A DNA stretch of 64,000 bases from Parelaphostrongylus tenuis (GCA_019055375.1 JAHQIW010003609.1:62001-126000); one strand, 5' to 3'. Numbered from the stretch's first letter, positions 25,001 through 37,000 are shown. The notes: generated by a model from the letters alone, not told the origin. A program made the numbers and translations.

Positions 25001-28000
25001 CAGTACAGTGGGGTTGTCGCCCTGCAATCTCTTAACTGCCATGCCTTTGTTGCGTGGTAATGTATGTGTGTCCTCCCCCTATCGTAGTTGCACGTAGTAT
25101 CCGTCGTGCCTTTTATGTATCGTGCTTTCAAATTGTTTCCAGACTTCCGTATTTCGTTGTTGGCGATCTTTTATGTTGGAATCGGTGAATTATTGGACCC
25201 CTACGGATTCAAGGGTACAGAAATCGTTCCATGTCTGTTCTTCTGTGGTTGTTTGAGTAGACCGTGTGGTTTGCGCGACCAGCACCGTGCTATCGTGGGT
25301 CACCATACAAAGGTTGTGGTTGGCTCCTACAACAAGGTATCCCAGCTTAGAAGGGATCAGTTTCAGTCCCGATGGTAATGCATAAGTTGGCATTGATCGA
25401 ATCTATGATAAGGGGAACAAATCTGAGCAACCGAGTAGGACTTCTAGTCGAATATTGTCTGCCAACGCGTCAATGGTGAGGCGTATGTTATTACGAGCTG
25501 AGAAGCTTTTGTCTTCTTCACTAAGTGGGATGCATTTGAGTGGTTTTGTGAGCGATTCCATAATCGTTACTACGATGTCGTGTTTTGTTCCGTAGGTATC
25601 AATCAGTTGTAATATCGTATTTTCACAGGTCTGCTTGATCGCTTTTAGGTCTTCAAATGTATGGATATTTAAATCGATGGTTCGATCTCGTGCAGTCGAA
25701 GACGTTGGGCCAGTTTTTTTGTAATGAATGATCGGTCTGACCCCGTATCAAGCATTACGTCTATTCGCTCCTTATTCTTAGTGTGTCTTGGTTGAGGGCT
25801 AGCGCTTACCCCATTAATACCTGTTCACTGGTCATGTGATTGAGGTTTGTTTGTAGCACTGTAGAATCTGTTTCTGGCTGTTGATCAGTGGCTATTGCAT
25901 TGGTTTTTGTGCTGGCAGGTAGTTCCTTCTTGTGGGCTGTTGGTGCTCCTGTAATTGTTATGGAGCCTTCTTTTTTCTTTCGTTCTGTTGAAACAAAGTG
26001 TTTGTTTGTAATATTCTGCCTTCTGCATATAAAGATATGGTGTCCTTGCCTGTGACAGATTTGGCAAGAGCCATTTTGGCAAGTGGATGCTTATGATTCT
26101 TCCGTCAACCATTTGCCTTCTCTTTGACGTATTTTCCGTATAACGTGGTGTTGGATATCCTTTGTGAAATTCTCAAGCAGTGTTGCAGAATCGTGCCATC
26201 TATCAGTTCCCCTTTTCGTTTCAACTGGATGGCAATAGAATAAGGTGAGTCGCAAAGCTTTTCCTGATCCCTTAGGCGAAAACTTTGAGCTTCCATGATA
26301 CTTTGCGGAATCCCATATTTTTCTTTTAATTGGGCTATTACCAAAGGATATGCTTCTCATGACACATTTAGCTAAAGTTTAGCTATTTCTTTGAGTTTTA
26401 CTTGAAAAACTTCGAGTAGATAAGTCATCTTCAGAAAAAAAGATTCATCTTCCAGAAAATCTTTTGGTCTTGAGTGCACAGTGTGATTAAATGCTCCCCA
26501 GAATGAGTCCCATTCCGAGTTTACCCACTGAATTTCGGGATTGGAATAGGAGGTAAGGTTGAAGTTGGCACTTCGACGATGCGGTTAGATAAGTATCTCG
26601 GTAGGCTAATAATGGCGCCCGAGTGGGTTTTCGTTGTGCGTTCCACTTTATCCAACAGTTTCAGAAGTTTGTTTCGATGGACTGTTGTCCTATCGATCAG
26701 ATCAATTGCTTTTTCCGTATTAGCCTGGACTCGTGTTTGAATTTGCTCTAGCAGCGGTGTGTTAGAGTCGAGGCAATCTGCTGCTATATTGTAGTTGTCC
26801 AGTGCTATTTGGACAGTGTGCATTTGGGTTTCGATATCGATCTCTGCTTGTTGTAGCTCATATTGCAGTGAAATGATGTACCCCTTACGATTAGCTTCTT
26901 CGGAGGGAAGCGATAAAGGAGTGTTGAGGTCTTAGTGGTTGCCTGGATAGGTTTCCAGACGGTTAATAGTTTTTGTCAAGAGCGCTTGGTGCGCGGTGAG
27001 AGTGGACGACGTCAAGGGTGAATGTAGGTGAAGTCAAAATACGAGCTTTGCAGCGTTAAGTTTTTAGAATATTCCTTTATGGAAAGGAAACCGCATACCT
27101 TTGCTCTTCCCAAGCTGAGGTTGTTCGCTTTCTACTGATGATGCCTTCGTTCGGCCCATGCACCACTATCTTAGTTTCAGTGATAGTTGAGTCGTTGCTT
27201 GTATACTTTGCGATAGAGTGCTGCTCTTTGACTCGTCTCGATTTGTCCTGCCACGCGGATTTTTGGGATAGAATTTATTTTTATAACGAACAACCTAAAT
27301 ATATCAAAGTATGTACACATCAATCAATCACATATATGTTTAACAACCATCATGAGCATTAACGATACCAACTTAATCGTACAAGAAATAGATAAAGTTG
27401 ATGCCAAGGACAAGTGATTGACGACGTCGAAAAATAAGTGATTGATTCGAGATATATGATAGGAAGGAGGAATTGATAGCTGATGTCTTGACACCTAGTT
27501 AATGTTATCGACAGATGAGTGGAAGGAGATTGAGATAAGGAGCAAGCAATGAGATCGTAAAGAGGAATCAAGTGCCATTGTGGGCGTGATTTTCCACCAT
27601 TGCCATCTTCCTTGACCACTGAGCAACCATGTCGTCGACAGGTGTCCGCCATCGGCAAGTCCCGGCTACATCGCGATCTCGGACCGATAAACACGCTAAT
27701 TACGTCGCCATCCGATTAGTTGAGGCAGTGTCCACAGTATACAATGTTTACTTATTTGATGGATTTATCGTTTATATAGTGTTCTACTATCTATAGTATA
27801 TACATGTGCGATGCAAAGGAAATAACAGTTGTTTGGCGAAACAACTACTATAATACGACTAGTTATCACATTTTCACTATGCAGGTCTCATTATTTCTAA
27901 CAATTCAGTTCGTTCTTTTGCATTCATAATTCCAAAAGTCTTCGAACATTTCGCGTGTTGATTGCATAGCTGCTTGAGGATTCTGCCTTCCTTATGAAGG

Positions 28001-31000
28001 ATTTGGAGTACTGGTCGAGCGATTTTTCCTGCAACCTCCGAGGTAGTCTATCTAGAGCGCTCGTTCATTGATTGCAGGAAAGTATTGGGCGAAAGGTCGA
28101 ACCAGATCTTTTCCTTCTTTTATTTGTAAGTTTACTCTCAGCAATACTTCCAGCTTAAAATGCTACGCTTTTCGAGATCTTAAGCAATAATGGTTCGAGT
28201 TCCGGATGTACATTTCGATAAATACTCTCACGATATGAAGTAGTAAATTGCAATGTGAGCTGAGAATACAAGGGTAGATTGAAGAGTGTACTGCTCTCAT
28301 TCGAGGAGTTCTGGTTCAACAAATATAAATGGCTATCACATATTTATTTTAAGATTTTATGTTTTGTTCAGCTGAGCACAATCGTTGATCTTGTGCACGA
28401 ATTTTCCACTGATGCTCTGGACATGCGAGAGAGTGCTGATGACTTGCTGGACGAATTGCAGGTACAAATATTATTTGCGATGCCATCTGGAACTTCACTA
28501 GATCTCAGCAGTAGCTAAATGCTTCGCGACTTCGAGTCGAGTAGTAGCCCCTATCCACACACTCATAAAATCACGATGTAATTTACAAGAAAGTAGTATT
28601 AGTGAGTATACGTGAGTACGTTCTACATCTCAATGAGTTCACTATTCAATCTGCCAACTTTTCAATATCATTCAAAGCTACGGGATTCCCATTAAGTGAA
28701 CCTATTTTAGACAAATATTCGCCCATATCTGATTAGTCTTGACGTTGAAATGTGCTCAGCCGAAGCCGTACTTCGCTACAATATAGACCGTTCAAATATC
28801 AACGAATCTCGAGTTGATTGGCTGCTCATGTACACAAAATACCAGGTTTGCAATGACAGAAATGAGCATTTTTAAACTTCACTGTCGTTTCACCATTCCG
28901 TTCCGTGACAAGTCCATTCTTTTGAGGAATGGCACTTTTTGGTAGCACATTCGAATCGGTTATGGTTAAAACGCATGTGGCGCAGTGATTAGAGGTGCTC
29001 TGCGTCACAAACAAGGGCAATGGTTCGATCTTGTGCTCATGGCTCACCAAGTCATGCATCCCCCTGGATGGGTGAATTGGTACCAGACTGATCTCAGACT
29101 TGTCTGGGAGGATAGGCAGCACTGACACGGTACAGCGGGAGGTCACCACGAGTCACTGTAAAGGCCAGATATGCATTTAATCACCTCAAACGAAGTTAAA
29201 AATGAAGACGAATGCATGGCGCATCCCTAAGGGATTGATCAACGCCAAGAGCTCTATCCTTTTTATCCTTTATGGATCAAAGCAGTCTACAAGATGTTGT
29301 AAGATAGTAAAAGTTGGCCAAAATATTGTGCTTTTTTCTGCTCCTAAAGCACTATGAACGTTTGTTGGCAGTGTACATTGAAAAGTGACACTTTTCCTAA
29401 CAGCCTGGCGAAATCGTTCAAAACTTTATAGAGTATTCAGAAAGTGGTGACGTGATATCCAAGCGACTCTTACACACTTTTGCTGTAGAAAGGTCAGACA
29501 GTTGATTGTGTGCTGTCATAAAATGCAGTCATTCTAACGCGAAAGTGTACTTTTTCAATTCGCTGTATCTTATTCCCTTTCGGAATAATATCCACTCGGC
29601 CAGAACATTTTATCTGTATATTCGAGCAGATATTCGCTCGTACTGGATTTTAACTGGTAAAAAAAGTTCCGATTTTATTTGATCAATTAATTACTCATGT
29701 GAATACATAAATGAAGCCGTTTCAGAAGGAAATGCGGAGAGTTTTCAGCGAACTGGCGGGTACGGTATATGACGATCTTGAGGACAGTTTGGAACTTAGA
29801 AAAAGAGGTACAGTTGGTTGTTATATGACTAAGTAAACAAGTTGTATGCTCTGACATGCTTCATCGACATTGAAACGAAACTTTCGCTCTATAGAAAATA
29901 TTCTTTCATCACAATCTATATTTCCTTGGTTTGCCGCATGCTTTCATTCAGACACGCCAAACAATGTAACCAAATTAATGGGCTTATTTAACGCTATAGG
30001 CGGAAACTAATGTATTAATGAGCGAAGGAAAGTCGTTTCACACCTAATGATAATTGTTTATTCCTGTCTTTTCTCGAAGAAGGAGCATGTGGGTGAGTGG
30101 TTAGTGATGCTCGGCGTGGGGATGATTCCACAGCCTCCCAACACCAATCAAAAGCAAACGCCTCACGTGACCCCCAGCCTGGCTATCGTCGAGTTTGCAA
30201 GAAGATTGCTCGACCTGTAAGCTACGACGTTTGCCAAGAAGATAAAATAATCAAGCAAGCGAGTAATGCTAGAAGTATTTGGGCCCGAACACCAGAAAAA
30301 GGAGGTTGTAATAAGGATCAAGAGTGGTAAAGTGAAGAACAAACACTTCCAGTACGTCTTACGTTTCTATAATAGCATTTACATAGTAACTGATACAGGG
30401 CGAACTACTGCACAATATATTGGCATTGTTCACTCTTTCCAAGTGCTTTGCAACAACTCACAATCCACAAAACATTTAGGGTGCATTTCCCGACGCCCAT
30501 GTTCAAAGACGATCAACAACCTCCAGGAGATGAAACGAGGCATGCAACGGGCCGTAGAGTTACTCTGTGGTGGGCCGCGGTCCGTTGCCTGAATCCAGAA
30601 CTTCGTTCCTGTGAATATTCACCTATCGGTTATGGTCTCATTCAGATCAATACTTCCCATAAATTCTGTGGCTGCACATTTGTTATCCAATATATTCGCC
30701 TTTCAAAGGTTACTGATCATCTTCCTTCAAAAGTCATTACCACAAGAAGAGAGGCTTCCTTCTGATTTGGGATAGGTTCTTGAGGTTTCGTGATTTCTTG
30801 TCCTTAAATTATAATAAAAGCCGTTGGCGTCCGTTGTTTGAAGTTTTGCACACCACTCAACATTATTGAACATATCAAAATGGTTTCGGATTTGACCGTT
30901 CAACATGAATGAAGCAATTCACTTCTTTGATATTGATAAAGCGTTGCTAGAAGTTATATAACAACAATTCACTAGCACAGGTAACAACCTTAATTCACTT

Positions 31001-31623
31001 AGCGTTTTCTGGCTTCCCGAAGGGTCGTATCTGTGAGAATTTCGCCAACATAGGCCAACGATCTCTACGCGGTTAGCTTCCAAACTTTGACTTGAATTAT
31101 TTCTCTTCATGTTTCGAATACATTTTAGAGAACGCGTCTCTTTTGGTATCCGCACTTTCTCAACCCCAAAGGTAAAACTTTTTTTTCATTCATCTAAAAG
31201 CAGCAACCTAATAGTGTGTCACTTCTTTGTAGAATAGATTTCTAGCTCCACTAGCTCTTTGAAAAATCTCGAAATGCTCTTGTTAATCAAAGACGAACAC
31301 AAATTTCAGAGGACAGCTCATATTTTGCGAATTTGTTGTCCCAGCATTAGCAGATTTGAAGAGTAAATTTGTTGTGTGAATAATAATAAGCAATCAAGAT
31401 CAAAATTAACGCCACTTAACTTACATTTCCGATTTTCTTATAAATAATGGTAATATGTTCCAGCTCAGATACCATAATGAATATACCAATTCTGACGGTA
31501 ATTGGCATTATCGGCATTTTATTCAAAGTTTACTTGACAGTGAAGAGAAGCGTCGATCATGTCTTCTATATTGCACCTTATAATTGTTGTAGCTCAGCAA
31601 TGATCAATAATCACAAAAAATGA
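19030..31623 (+). CDS. Unrecognised protein with C-terminal membrane segment, six exons
   Basis: Exons: 19030-19146, 19383-19517, 28372-28461, 28711-28845, 29726-29807 and 31469-31623, all with good splice signals and matching phase (0,0,0,0,1). About 235 residues. The N-terminal 80 residues are Ser/Thr rich and look disordered (MFRRLGERNY, then SNSLSTPSDTTLPSDST). The middle is acidic and helical (DLVHEFSTDALDMRESADDL; KEMRRVFSELAGTVYDDLED). The last exon has one hydrophobic helix (IPILTVIGIIGILFKVYL) followed by basic residues, as in tail-anchored or type II proteins. The ATG lies 3 nt after an acceptor (TTTTGTTAG), as expected for a trans-spliced or upstream-intron start. AATAAA at 31681-31686 follows the stop by about 60 nt. 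Intron 2 is 8.85 kb and holds the BEL element. I do not recognise the family; missed small exons are possible. Confidence 0.65.
19569..20252 (-). mobile_element. Mariner-derived element, first subfamily
   Basis: Left end GGTCTCCTCATAAGTCTTGA and ACTAGAGCAATAAACACC; right end CTCTAGTGCCAAAGCCTATA. Interior matches the 8.16-kb copy in the minus-strand transposase remnant (LLYEN, HRPLS region). About 684 bp. In intron 2 of the 19.0-31.6 kb gene, 50 bp after exon 2. Confidence 0.72.
20564..20862 (+). repeat. tRNA-derived SINE, type A
   Basis: About 300 bp. Head has Pol III boxes: A box GGGGCAGTGGTTAGAGG, B box GATTCGATCTC. The body carries GACTGGCCTCAGACCTGTCT and the 3-end the AACGCCAAGATCCTAATCC motif. 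Abuts the BEL 3 LTR. Confidence 0.85.
20879..21555 (-). repeat. BEL/Pao 3 LTR
   Basis: Starts on the minus strand with TGTAGCAGTTGTTCCC just after the polypurine tract and ends with CTGAAACT. Aligns along its whole length with 27173-27852, with scattered differences. A SINE directly abuts its left edge. Confidence 0.88.
22620..22682 (-). ncRNA. Hammerhead ribozyme, type I, complete
   Basis: Read on the minus strand: outer helix I GGGTTCT (22682-22676) with AGAGCCC (22626-22620), seven pairs; inner helix I GCCCGG (22675-22670) with TCGGGT (22638-22633), six pairs including two G-U; an internal TGTACA bulge between them; core CTGATGA (22669-22663); helix II GTCT/GGAC with loop TTAA; GAAA (22650-22647); helix III ACACGTGT (22647-22640), a perfect palindrome; cleavage triplet GTC with the cut predicted between 22639 and 22638. 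The bulge in helix I facing loop II is the arrangement of natural fast hammerheads. The strand is antisense to the gene whose intron holds the BEL element. Confidence 0.9.
22788..22887 (+). ncRNA. Partial hammerhead (3-half) with terminal hairpin
   Basis: GAAACACGTGTC, then TCGGGC, TGTACA and AGAGCCC (22789-22820) match the 3-half of the 15.7-kb ribozyme, but the upstream CTGATGA half is not recognisable. The terminal hairpin is intact: AGACCAC (22825-22831) with GTGGTCT (22881-22887), and GCTCAAAT (22843-22850) with ATTTGAGC (22873-22880). Probably inactive as a ribozyme by itself. Confidence 0.65.
23656..24363 (-). pseudogene. BEL/Pao RNase H-like (peptidase A17) region
   Basis: An uninterrupted 235-codon stretch. 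LFADASKQCMATCAYL, PKLELNALTMATQLA and LPDSKVALSWIRS carry the acidic residues of the RNase H fold in BEL/Pao pol, and VASNQNAADCVTRG is the usual following block. The best preserved part of the element. Confidence 0.88.
24203..25080 (-). pseudogene. BEL/Pao reverse transcriptase, frameshifted
   Basis: RT motifs are spread over three frames: CFDASAHSKLSPFLNDVLHR, SEKAFLRVRLQEEHRDVTRF, VYKFTRVTFGINCSPFLLAG and TYVDNVII. YVDN in place of YVDD is normal for BEL/Pao. MRSIAEQVAAIYDPLGWL near 24370 marks the connection to the RNase H part. At least two frameshifts disrupt it. Confidence 0.85.
25080..25765 (-). pseudogene. BEL/Pao aspartic protease region
   Basis: The active-site motif MLDTGSDRSFIT lies at about 25757-25722, typical of BEL/Pao proteases (LDTGSxRSFI). 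The frame stops soon after (HEIEPSI then TAA). Further protease-like codons (RLTIDALADNIRLEVLLG) appear at about 25480-25430 in a shifted frame. It would process the gag-pol polyprotein. Confidence 0.75.
25800..27020 (-). pseudogene. BEL/Pao gag, frameshifted
   Basis: Readable from about 27020 (LTAHQALLTKTINRLE) with one in-frame stop, through IIDLIDRTT-like coiled sequence to LPPIPIPKFSG near 26530, where a frameshift follows and WDSFWGAF continues in the next frame. LPxIxIPxFxG followed by WxxFWxxF is the hallmark of the BEL/Pao gag domain. An 11-kDa segment (LKEKYGIPQ) follows at about 26330. A CCHC zinc knuckle, CQICHRQGHHIFIC, is at 26066-26025. It would package the element RNA; it cannot now be translated in one piece. 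Confidence 0.82.
27153..27165 (-). promoter_or_regulatory. Candidate tRNA primer-binding site of the BEL element
   Basis: TGGTGCATGGGCC on the minus strand, 7 nt from the LTR edge. It complements the 3-end of tRNA-Gly (GCC anticodon type) with one mismatch. tRNA identity is from general knowledge of the acceptor sequence. Confidence 0.5.
27173..27852 (-). repeat. BEL/Pao 5 LTR
   Basis: Second copy of the LTR. The first bases are TATAG in place of TGTAG (one substitution). It contains an extra 8-9 bases (around 27318-27330) and lacks about 15 bases present near 21465-21480 in the other copy. Confidence 0.88.
28970..29269 (+). repeat. tRNA-derived SINE, type A
   Basis: Same family: A box TGGCGCAGTGATTAGAGG, B box GGTTCGATCTT, body and CAACGCCAAGAGCTCTATCC 3-end. 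In intron 4 of the 19.0-31.6 kb gene, 124 bp after exon 4. Confidence 0.87.
30081..30135 (+). repeat. SINE type A head fragment (possible)
   Basis: GGAGCATGTGGGTGAGTGGTTAGTGATGCTCGGCG resembles the A-box part of SINE type A; given in pieces GAGCATGTGGGTGAGTGG and TTAGTGATGCTC. The B box and body are not recognisable. Confidence 0.35.
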
Positions 31624-31680
31624 TAATCAACAATTGACCACCCAGTCTTTCAAGCATTTGTTTAATATTTGCACGTTTGC

Positions 31681-31686
31681 AATAAA
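31681..31686 (+). promoter_or_regulatory. Poly(A) signal AATAAA of the 19.0-31.6 kb gene
   Basis: Canonical hexamer 58 nt after the TGA at 31621-31623, on the coding strand. It supports the choice of the last exon and the end of that gene. Confidence 0.55.
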
Positions 31687-34019
31687 GCCTAATTTTGAGA
31701 GGCGGACACGTCGGAAGACGCCCAACTTTTTTTTTTGCCACGTAAGCTAGAAATTTTGAACAACTTGTATCGCCCATCCATTTCGCCTCCGAATTTTTCC
31801 ATTAGAAGAAAGATCCATTCAAAATTAAAAAGCTGCCACAATATCTTTCGAAAGTCCGATATTATATCAAAAGCAACAAGCAATGTTGATTTTTTGTGCG
31901 AAACTGAGGTACTTTAGCGTTCCTCATGACTTCGATTTTTTATACATTCATTATGTAACTTCTCGTTTACCACAACTATTCTCAGTGTTACACTTGAATA
32001 GTCTACTTATTCTTCTCTGTAACGGTCAACCTAGTAGCTTGGATGTGGTCCGTAGAAATATAGGCTCAATACTGACCGTAGAAAATCTTTGGATAAATTG
32101 AATGCTAATTAAGTTTTCTATGCCGTTCGTCTGCTGCGCAATGAGACAAAGACTGAATTCATAGTGTTTTATACGAGCTCAATCCTATGCATGTAATGAA
32201 AATCATTATGCACTCCTGATTTTGAATCGAGTGAGTTAAAACAGCTCTTGCTCAACTATATACAAATTCATCTTTTAAATTGGAAAGAAAGTTGTGGGGC
32301 CTTTAGAAAATTTGGAAATTTATGCATGGAATTCATGCATAAACAATAACAGCTATTCTTCAAGAAAAAGCCATCGTTTTCAACAACTTTCTGCCATCGG
32401 TTTGACAAATTCCGTGTTTGATTGAAGTACCATTACATCGACTTTGAATCGAACAACTCTTGACATGCTTTTTCAATTTCATCAAACAAGGCGATAGTTG
32501 TATCGTTGAATATGGCGGAGATGTAACAAAGTGAAAGTAAAGACGAATAATATCAAGCATACAGAGGGAAATCCTAGATAAGAAACTGTAATATTTCCAT
32601 GAAATGCATAAGATTCTCTCATGCATATTGAAGCTCCTCAGAACTTTCTTCCCAACCATAATATTTCATTACCCCATCGTACTCTTACTTCATGATCGCA
32701 GATGCACATTTTAGCCTAGACTGACGCAAGTAACCCTATACATAACAGCCTTTCGTGCATCAATTCCCAGAAAGAAGCTTATAATTGAGTGGTCTGTGCG
32801 GGTTGTATGGTGAGAATAGCCCAACAAGCACATTCCAGTAAAAACACCGACACAAAACGGCAGATGTTTCGATGAACAAACTCCAGCATGGCGTAAACGC
32901 TTAACAAGTTATAAGCCCCATGGCAATCTCATATGTTCATGAAAGTACGATAAAGATGAAATTCAAAGCTGACTTAGTGGCGCACTATTGCAAATTTCCA
33001 AAACGGAGTCGCAGCATACCAGATACCTGTATAATTGCCTTGTAAACATAAAAGGAGATTTTGAGAGGGGGAACAGAGATACTAAGTTCATCAATGTGTT
33101 GCTTCATCTACAATACGTCCCCATTTTCACATTGTACTGAAATGTTAGCGTATGATTGAGCTGTTTGTATTAGTTAAAAATTTTCCATCTAATTTTTGAA
33201 CGTTCTCTAGTGATGATCGGTCATTATTCGCGAGTTGAACCAAGAGAATGCACTCGCTGAATTTTAGCAGAGCGCCGTAATGCCTGATGGTCTTACGATA
33301 AAATGCCTTATAATCTGAAATATTATTTGGACACTTGACAGAGCTAAAGTACGCGAAAATAAACTCATCTAACAAGTATGATACAAAACCTTGAATAAAC
33401 CGTGTGGTTGTTGTGAACCCTACATCTTTGGTGACTATGCTTCTGGTTTTTGGTTTACGGCTGAAAACAAGTCACTTTGAATAGTATGTTCCCGTGATTA
33501 GATTTTTGCTAAGAACAACTGTGAATCAGCTATGCGCAACAATATAGACTTCATACTGAAAGTTGAAGATACATCCTTAAACGCGTAGGTAAAGAACAAA
33601 ATACGATTTCGGAGGTTCGTTCGAGGGTCATGAAAACATATCCTTTATTAGTTGAACTAATGAGTTAAAAATGTGGTCAAAATGCTAATGAAAATACTTC
33701 AAGTCCAACGTCTCCTCGCGTGCAAGCTAATGGTATTGTATCTAGAAAGAAGATTAAGCTTATTCGAAAACATTACAAAGTGAACATTGTCATTTGTTAT
33801 CAACTTGTCCAGGTAAATATTTCTTATGGATGAAAATCATCAACTCCGACCATAAAGACAGCACTTGCTGCAAAGCATCATCCTCGTGATATGCTGTTCG
33901 CTCGTTCTACTACTCAAGGCTTTCATATTCTACCTATCTTCATCAACCATTTTTTATTTCAGTCCTATATAAGGATCTGTAAAGCGTTTTCATATTTTCT
34001 GTTTTTTTAACACTTCCAG
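31687..34019. other. Intergenic between the unknown gene and the tetraspanin gene
   Basis: No motif recognised. The first tetraspanin exon, if one exists upstream of 34020, would be expected here. Confidence 0.4.
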
Positions 34020-37000
34020 TTCGTCTTAAGCTGTTCAGTAATGGCGTGTTCGTTCTATATGAGATCAAAAGCGATGAGTCACATTTCCCACAACGTCAAA
34101 AAATTTCATGATGATACTCAGTTTATTCAAGAACTCGTGTCAAATGTAGGTTTATCGACTTTTCTTAATTAGTCCGTAGCAACGAGACATTGAAGTACAG
34201 AGAGAAGGAACAAATCTAAAAGATGAAGCGATTTGCGGTTGTCTCAACAAGAATTATTGATTCACACAAGAGCTTACAAACCTATGAAGGAATTGCTGTA
34301 AACCAAACCCCTACTAACCTTGAAATGGTCACCACGTTCCCTGTTTCCACAAAAGTAGGAAACGGGGACTTTTATGCAAAAAAAATATCTTCAGTAAACT
34401 TTTCCTCGGCCTAGAAAATGCGGAGATCAGGTATGCGCTAACGCTTCTTCAGTGCCTCCGAAACATCAACATTTCTTGAATTAGGGACTCTCCAACATAC
34501 TGTTTAGAAGCGATGCAACTGACAAGGTCTTTGGTTTTATTCCTCACTTCGGGCTCACAAAACTTCCTATTCCTATGAAATGACAAATTCGAAGCATACT
34601 GACTGATAGGAAAAACACCGTTCATACGTAACATGGTCCGTACTAGTCATTGTATAGGCCAGGTATGCATCCAGCTCTCTATGGGACTCAGCGCACTTGA
34701 ACAGAATGTGTGTTACGACAGTATTGATTAACGCTAAACTCTTTATCCTTTACATTTTACCTTTTTAGTACTAGACAGTGCTTTGATCTGCTGCCTCTAT
34801 TTCTAATTTAAATTGGAATCATTCCGTATTCTCAGATGACTGTATCGACGACGTACTACACGCTAGTGCCGCTCGTAGGCGGTTTTGTGATGGCAACGAT
34901 TAATGCGGTGCTGATTCATCAGGTGAATTTAGCATATGGCAGTTTCACATCTCTTCCAATTTTCGTACAAGATTGGATTTTCGACGAAATAACAGGATCG
35001 CTGTACTTTGTTAAAAGTTGGATCTGATGTCTGCACTATTATGGAGGCTGCTATAGGCAGTCCATCGAATAGACTGTGCAGTGATTCAAGCGATAATGGC
35101 TCTTTTCATTCTTACAACAAGAGCAACTCATTCATTCCAAACTAGCTAAGAGAGTATAAAAAAAATAAAAAGCTTGTTCTAGATTTTTATTCTCACTGCG
35201 CATATTAAATGAATTCTGGAGCTCTACAGCTGTAAGCTCTAAAATCGAGGATCTTGTATATTTGAACAAGTGAATGTGAAATGTAAAGTACAGTTTGGAA
35301 TCAACACTCCCTAATCCTCAGAGTGTAATTTGACCAACTGCTCGTTAACGACTTTACCGTACCTGCCGCATTCTTGAGATCATGTCGCTTAGATTTTCGG
35401 CTTTTCTTTTTCTTTCTAGCACTAACGCTTTGGCTTGGAATTGAATGCTTTTGAAAAAAACCTCGTTATAAAACTCTGATATATTCTGAGAACTGTTTCA
35501 AGCCATTTAGAAGATTGGTATGACCATGGCTTACGCACGCTTCGGCAATCTCGCCCGCCTCATCAGAGCCACAGGCCCCACCACTCACTCCTGCAGATAG
35601 TAGAGATCGGGAACATATCAAGTGCAGATAACGTGAAATTTTTCTTTTGACCATTTCTCTGTCGATGGCTTGATGCTGATGTCTAGCATATTGAAACTGT
35701 CTTTCAATCGTCTGTTTTCTAGAACACGTTTTAAAACTCGAGGTATCCTGAAATGTATAGGTATTATCCTGGAAGACTGTTTTATCTTTTCTAAGGGGCT
35801 GAGAAGAAGGCTCAAAACAGTCTTCAAATATCTCGCAATTTTATCACGAGGTCCTCTAACAAACGTCGATTGAAAGGCAATGTCTACCTGCCTGTAACAG
35901 CCGCCATCAGTCGACTAAAAAAAGGTTAAGGCAATAGTACGTTCTCGGTACCTAACATGTTCCCCCATTTCCTACTATTAATAGGAGTGACTGGTGGCGC
36001 GTGTGGCTCTGATGAGACTAGCGAGACCGCTGAAACGTACGTATCGAACCTCGAAAAGTTTTTCAAAAAAAATCTCCTTGAATAAATGTGATCAACAAGA
36101 ATTTTTCAAAATTTAACCGTAGCGGTGGTATGGTGTTACAAATAAATCGAGTAATGTTGAGTGATGGGCAAAACTTTGACGTCGGATGAAACTCTAACCC
36201 GTATTTCACCGTTTTTCCTCAATATAACCAAGGGCTTAGATTATACTAACTATGTTTCATTAATGGAGTGAATAGGAAAATTTCTATGCAAGCAAGACAT
36301 AATTCATAGTAACTATGTGAAATGAATTGAGCGGTACTACTAGCAGTTCTCCAATCGAGTAAAACAAAACAGCGTGCGAATATTTCAATTTTCAACGACA
36401 CAAATTTTTCAGTGTTTCAAATATGGTATTAATCTACCAAGTAATGCTTTTGGAATTGTTGCTATCGTAATTATATCACTCATACTTTTATCGGGAAGTT
36501 GTAAGTGTTAGTTAAAATACCCACATATTTTCTTTGTTCTCAAAACGTGAGCTTATTATTTTCAGTTTATCTGTTTTATGACATCTCTCGTTATCCAAAC
36601 GACACAATTGGTGCAGTTCAAGAGAACGTTTATCTGTTCATTTATGCCACAAAGTTGGCGCTGGAGCAGAACGACCCGATACTTAACGAGATTATTCATG
36701 TTATACACGTAGAGGTTTCAATTTAGATATGTGGAATCCAATTTACAAAGAATGAAAGCGAATATTCAACGATTAAAAACAAATGGCCAACAACTACTGA
36801 ATCAATCCTAGTTGTCTCAAATGTACGAATAGTTGAAATGAAATCGTCTTAAAGTATTTAGTTGTCTGCACAACTTCTCGGCTTTCCATGTGTTTCCGTA
36901 AGCCGAACTTTGAAGTCGATATGTATCCAAAGATGGGTTATCAATAGGCACTCACTGTCACTAATTGAAGTGAAACTTTATATTCAGTTCAAAACTATTC

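Larger units (their letters stand above)
20879..27852 (-). mobile_element. BEL/Pao LTR retrotransposon, decayed, minus strand
   Basis: Two LTRs (left 20879-21555, right 27173-27852) of about 680 bp flank gag, protease, reverse transcriptase, RNase H and integrase in BEL/Pao order. On the minus strand the 5 LTR is the right-hand one. A primer-binding site candidate TGGTGCATGGGCC (27165-27153) begins 7 nt inside the LTR and fits the 3-end of tRNA-Gly with one mismatch. A polypurine tract (AGGGGCGGGAG, 21566-21556) precedes the 3 LTR. LTR copies differ by many substitutions and small indels and the ORFs by frameshifts and stops, so it is old and inactive. No clear target duplication. It sits in intron 2 of the 19.0-31.6 kb gene, antisense. 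Confidence 0.92.

Noticed and set aside
28430..28461. CTGATGA in exon 3 of the 19.0-31.6 kb gene
   Set aside because: Coding sequence; no GAAA or paired stems follow.
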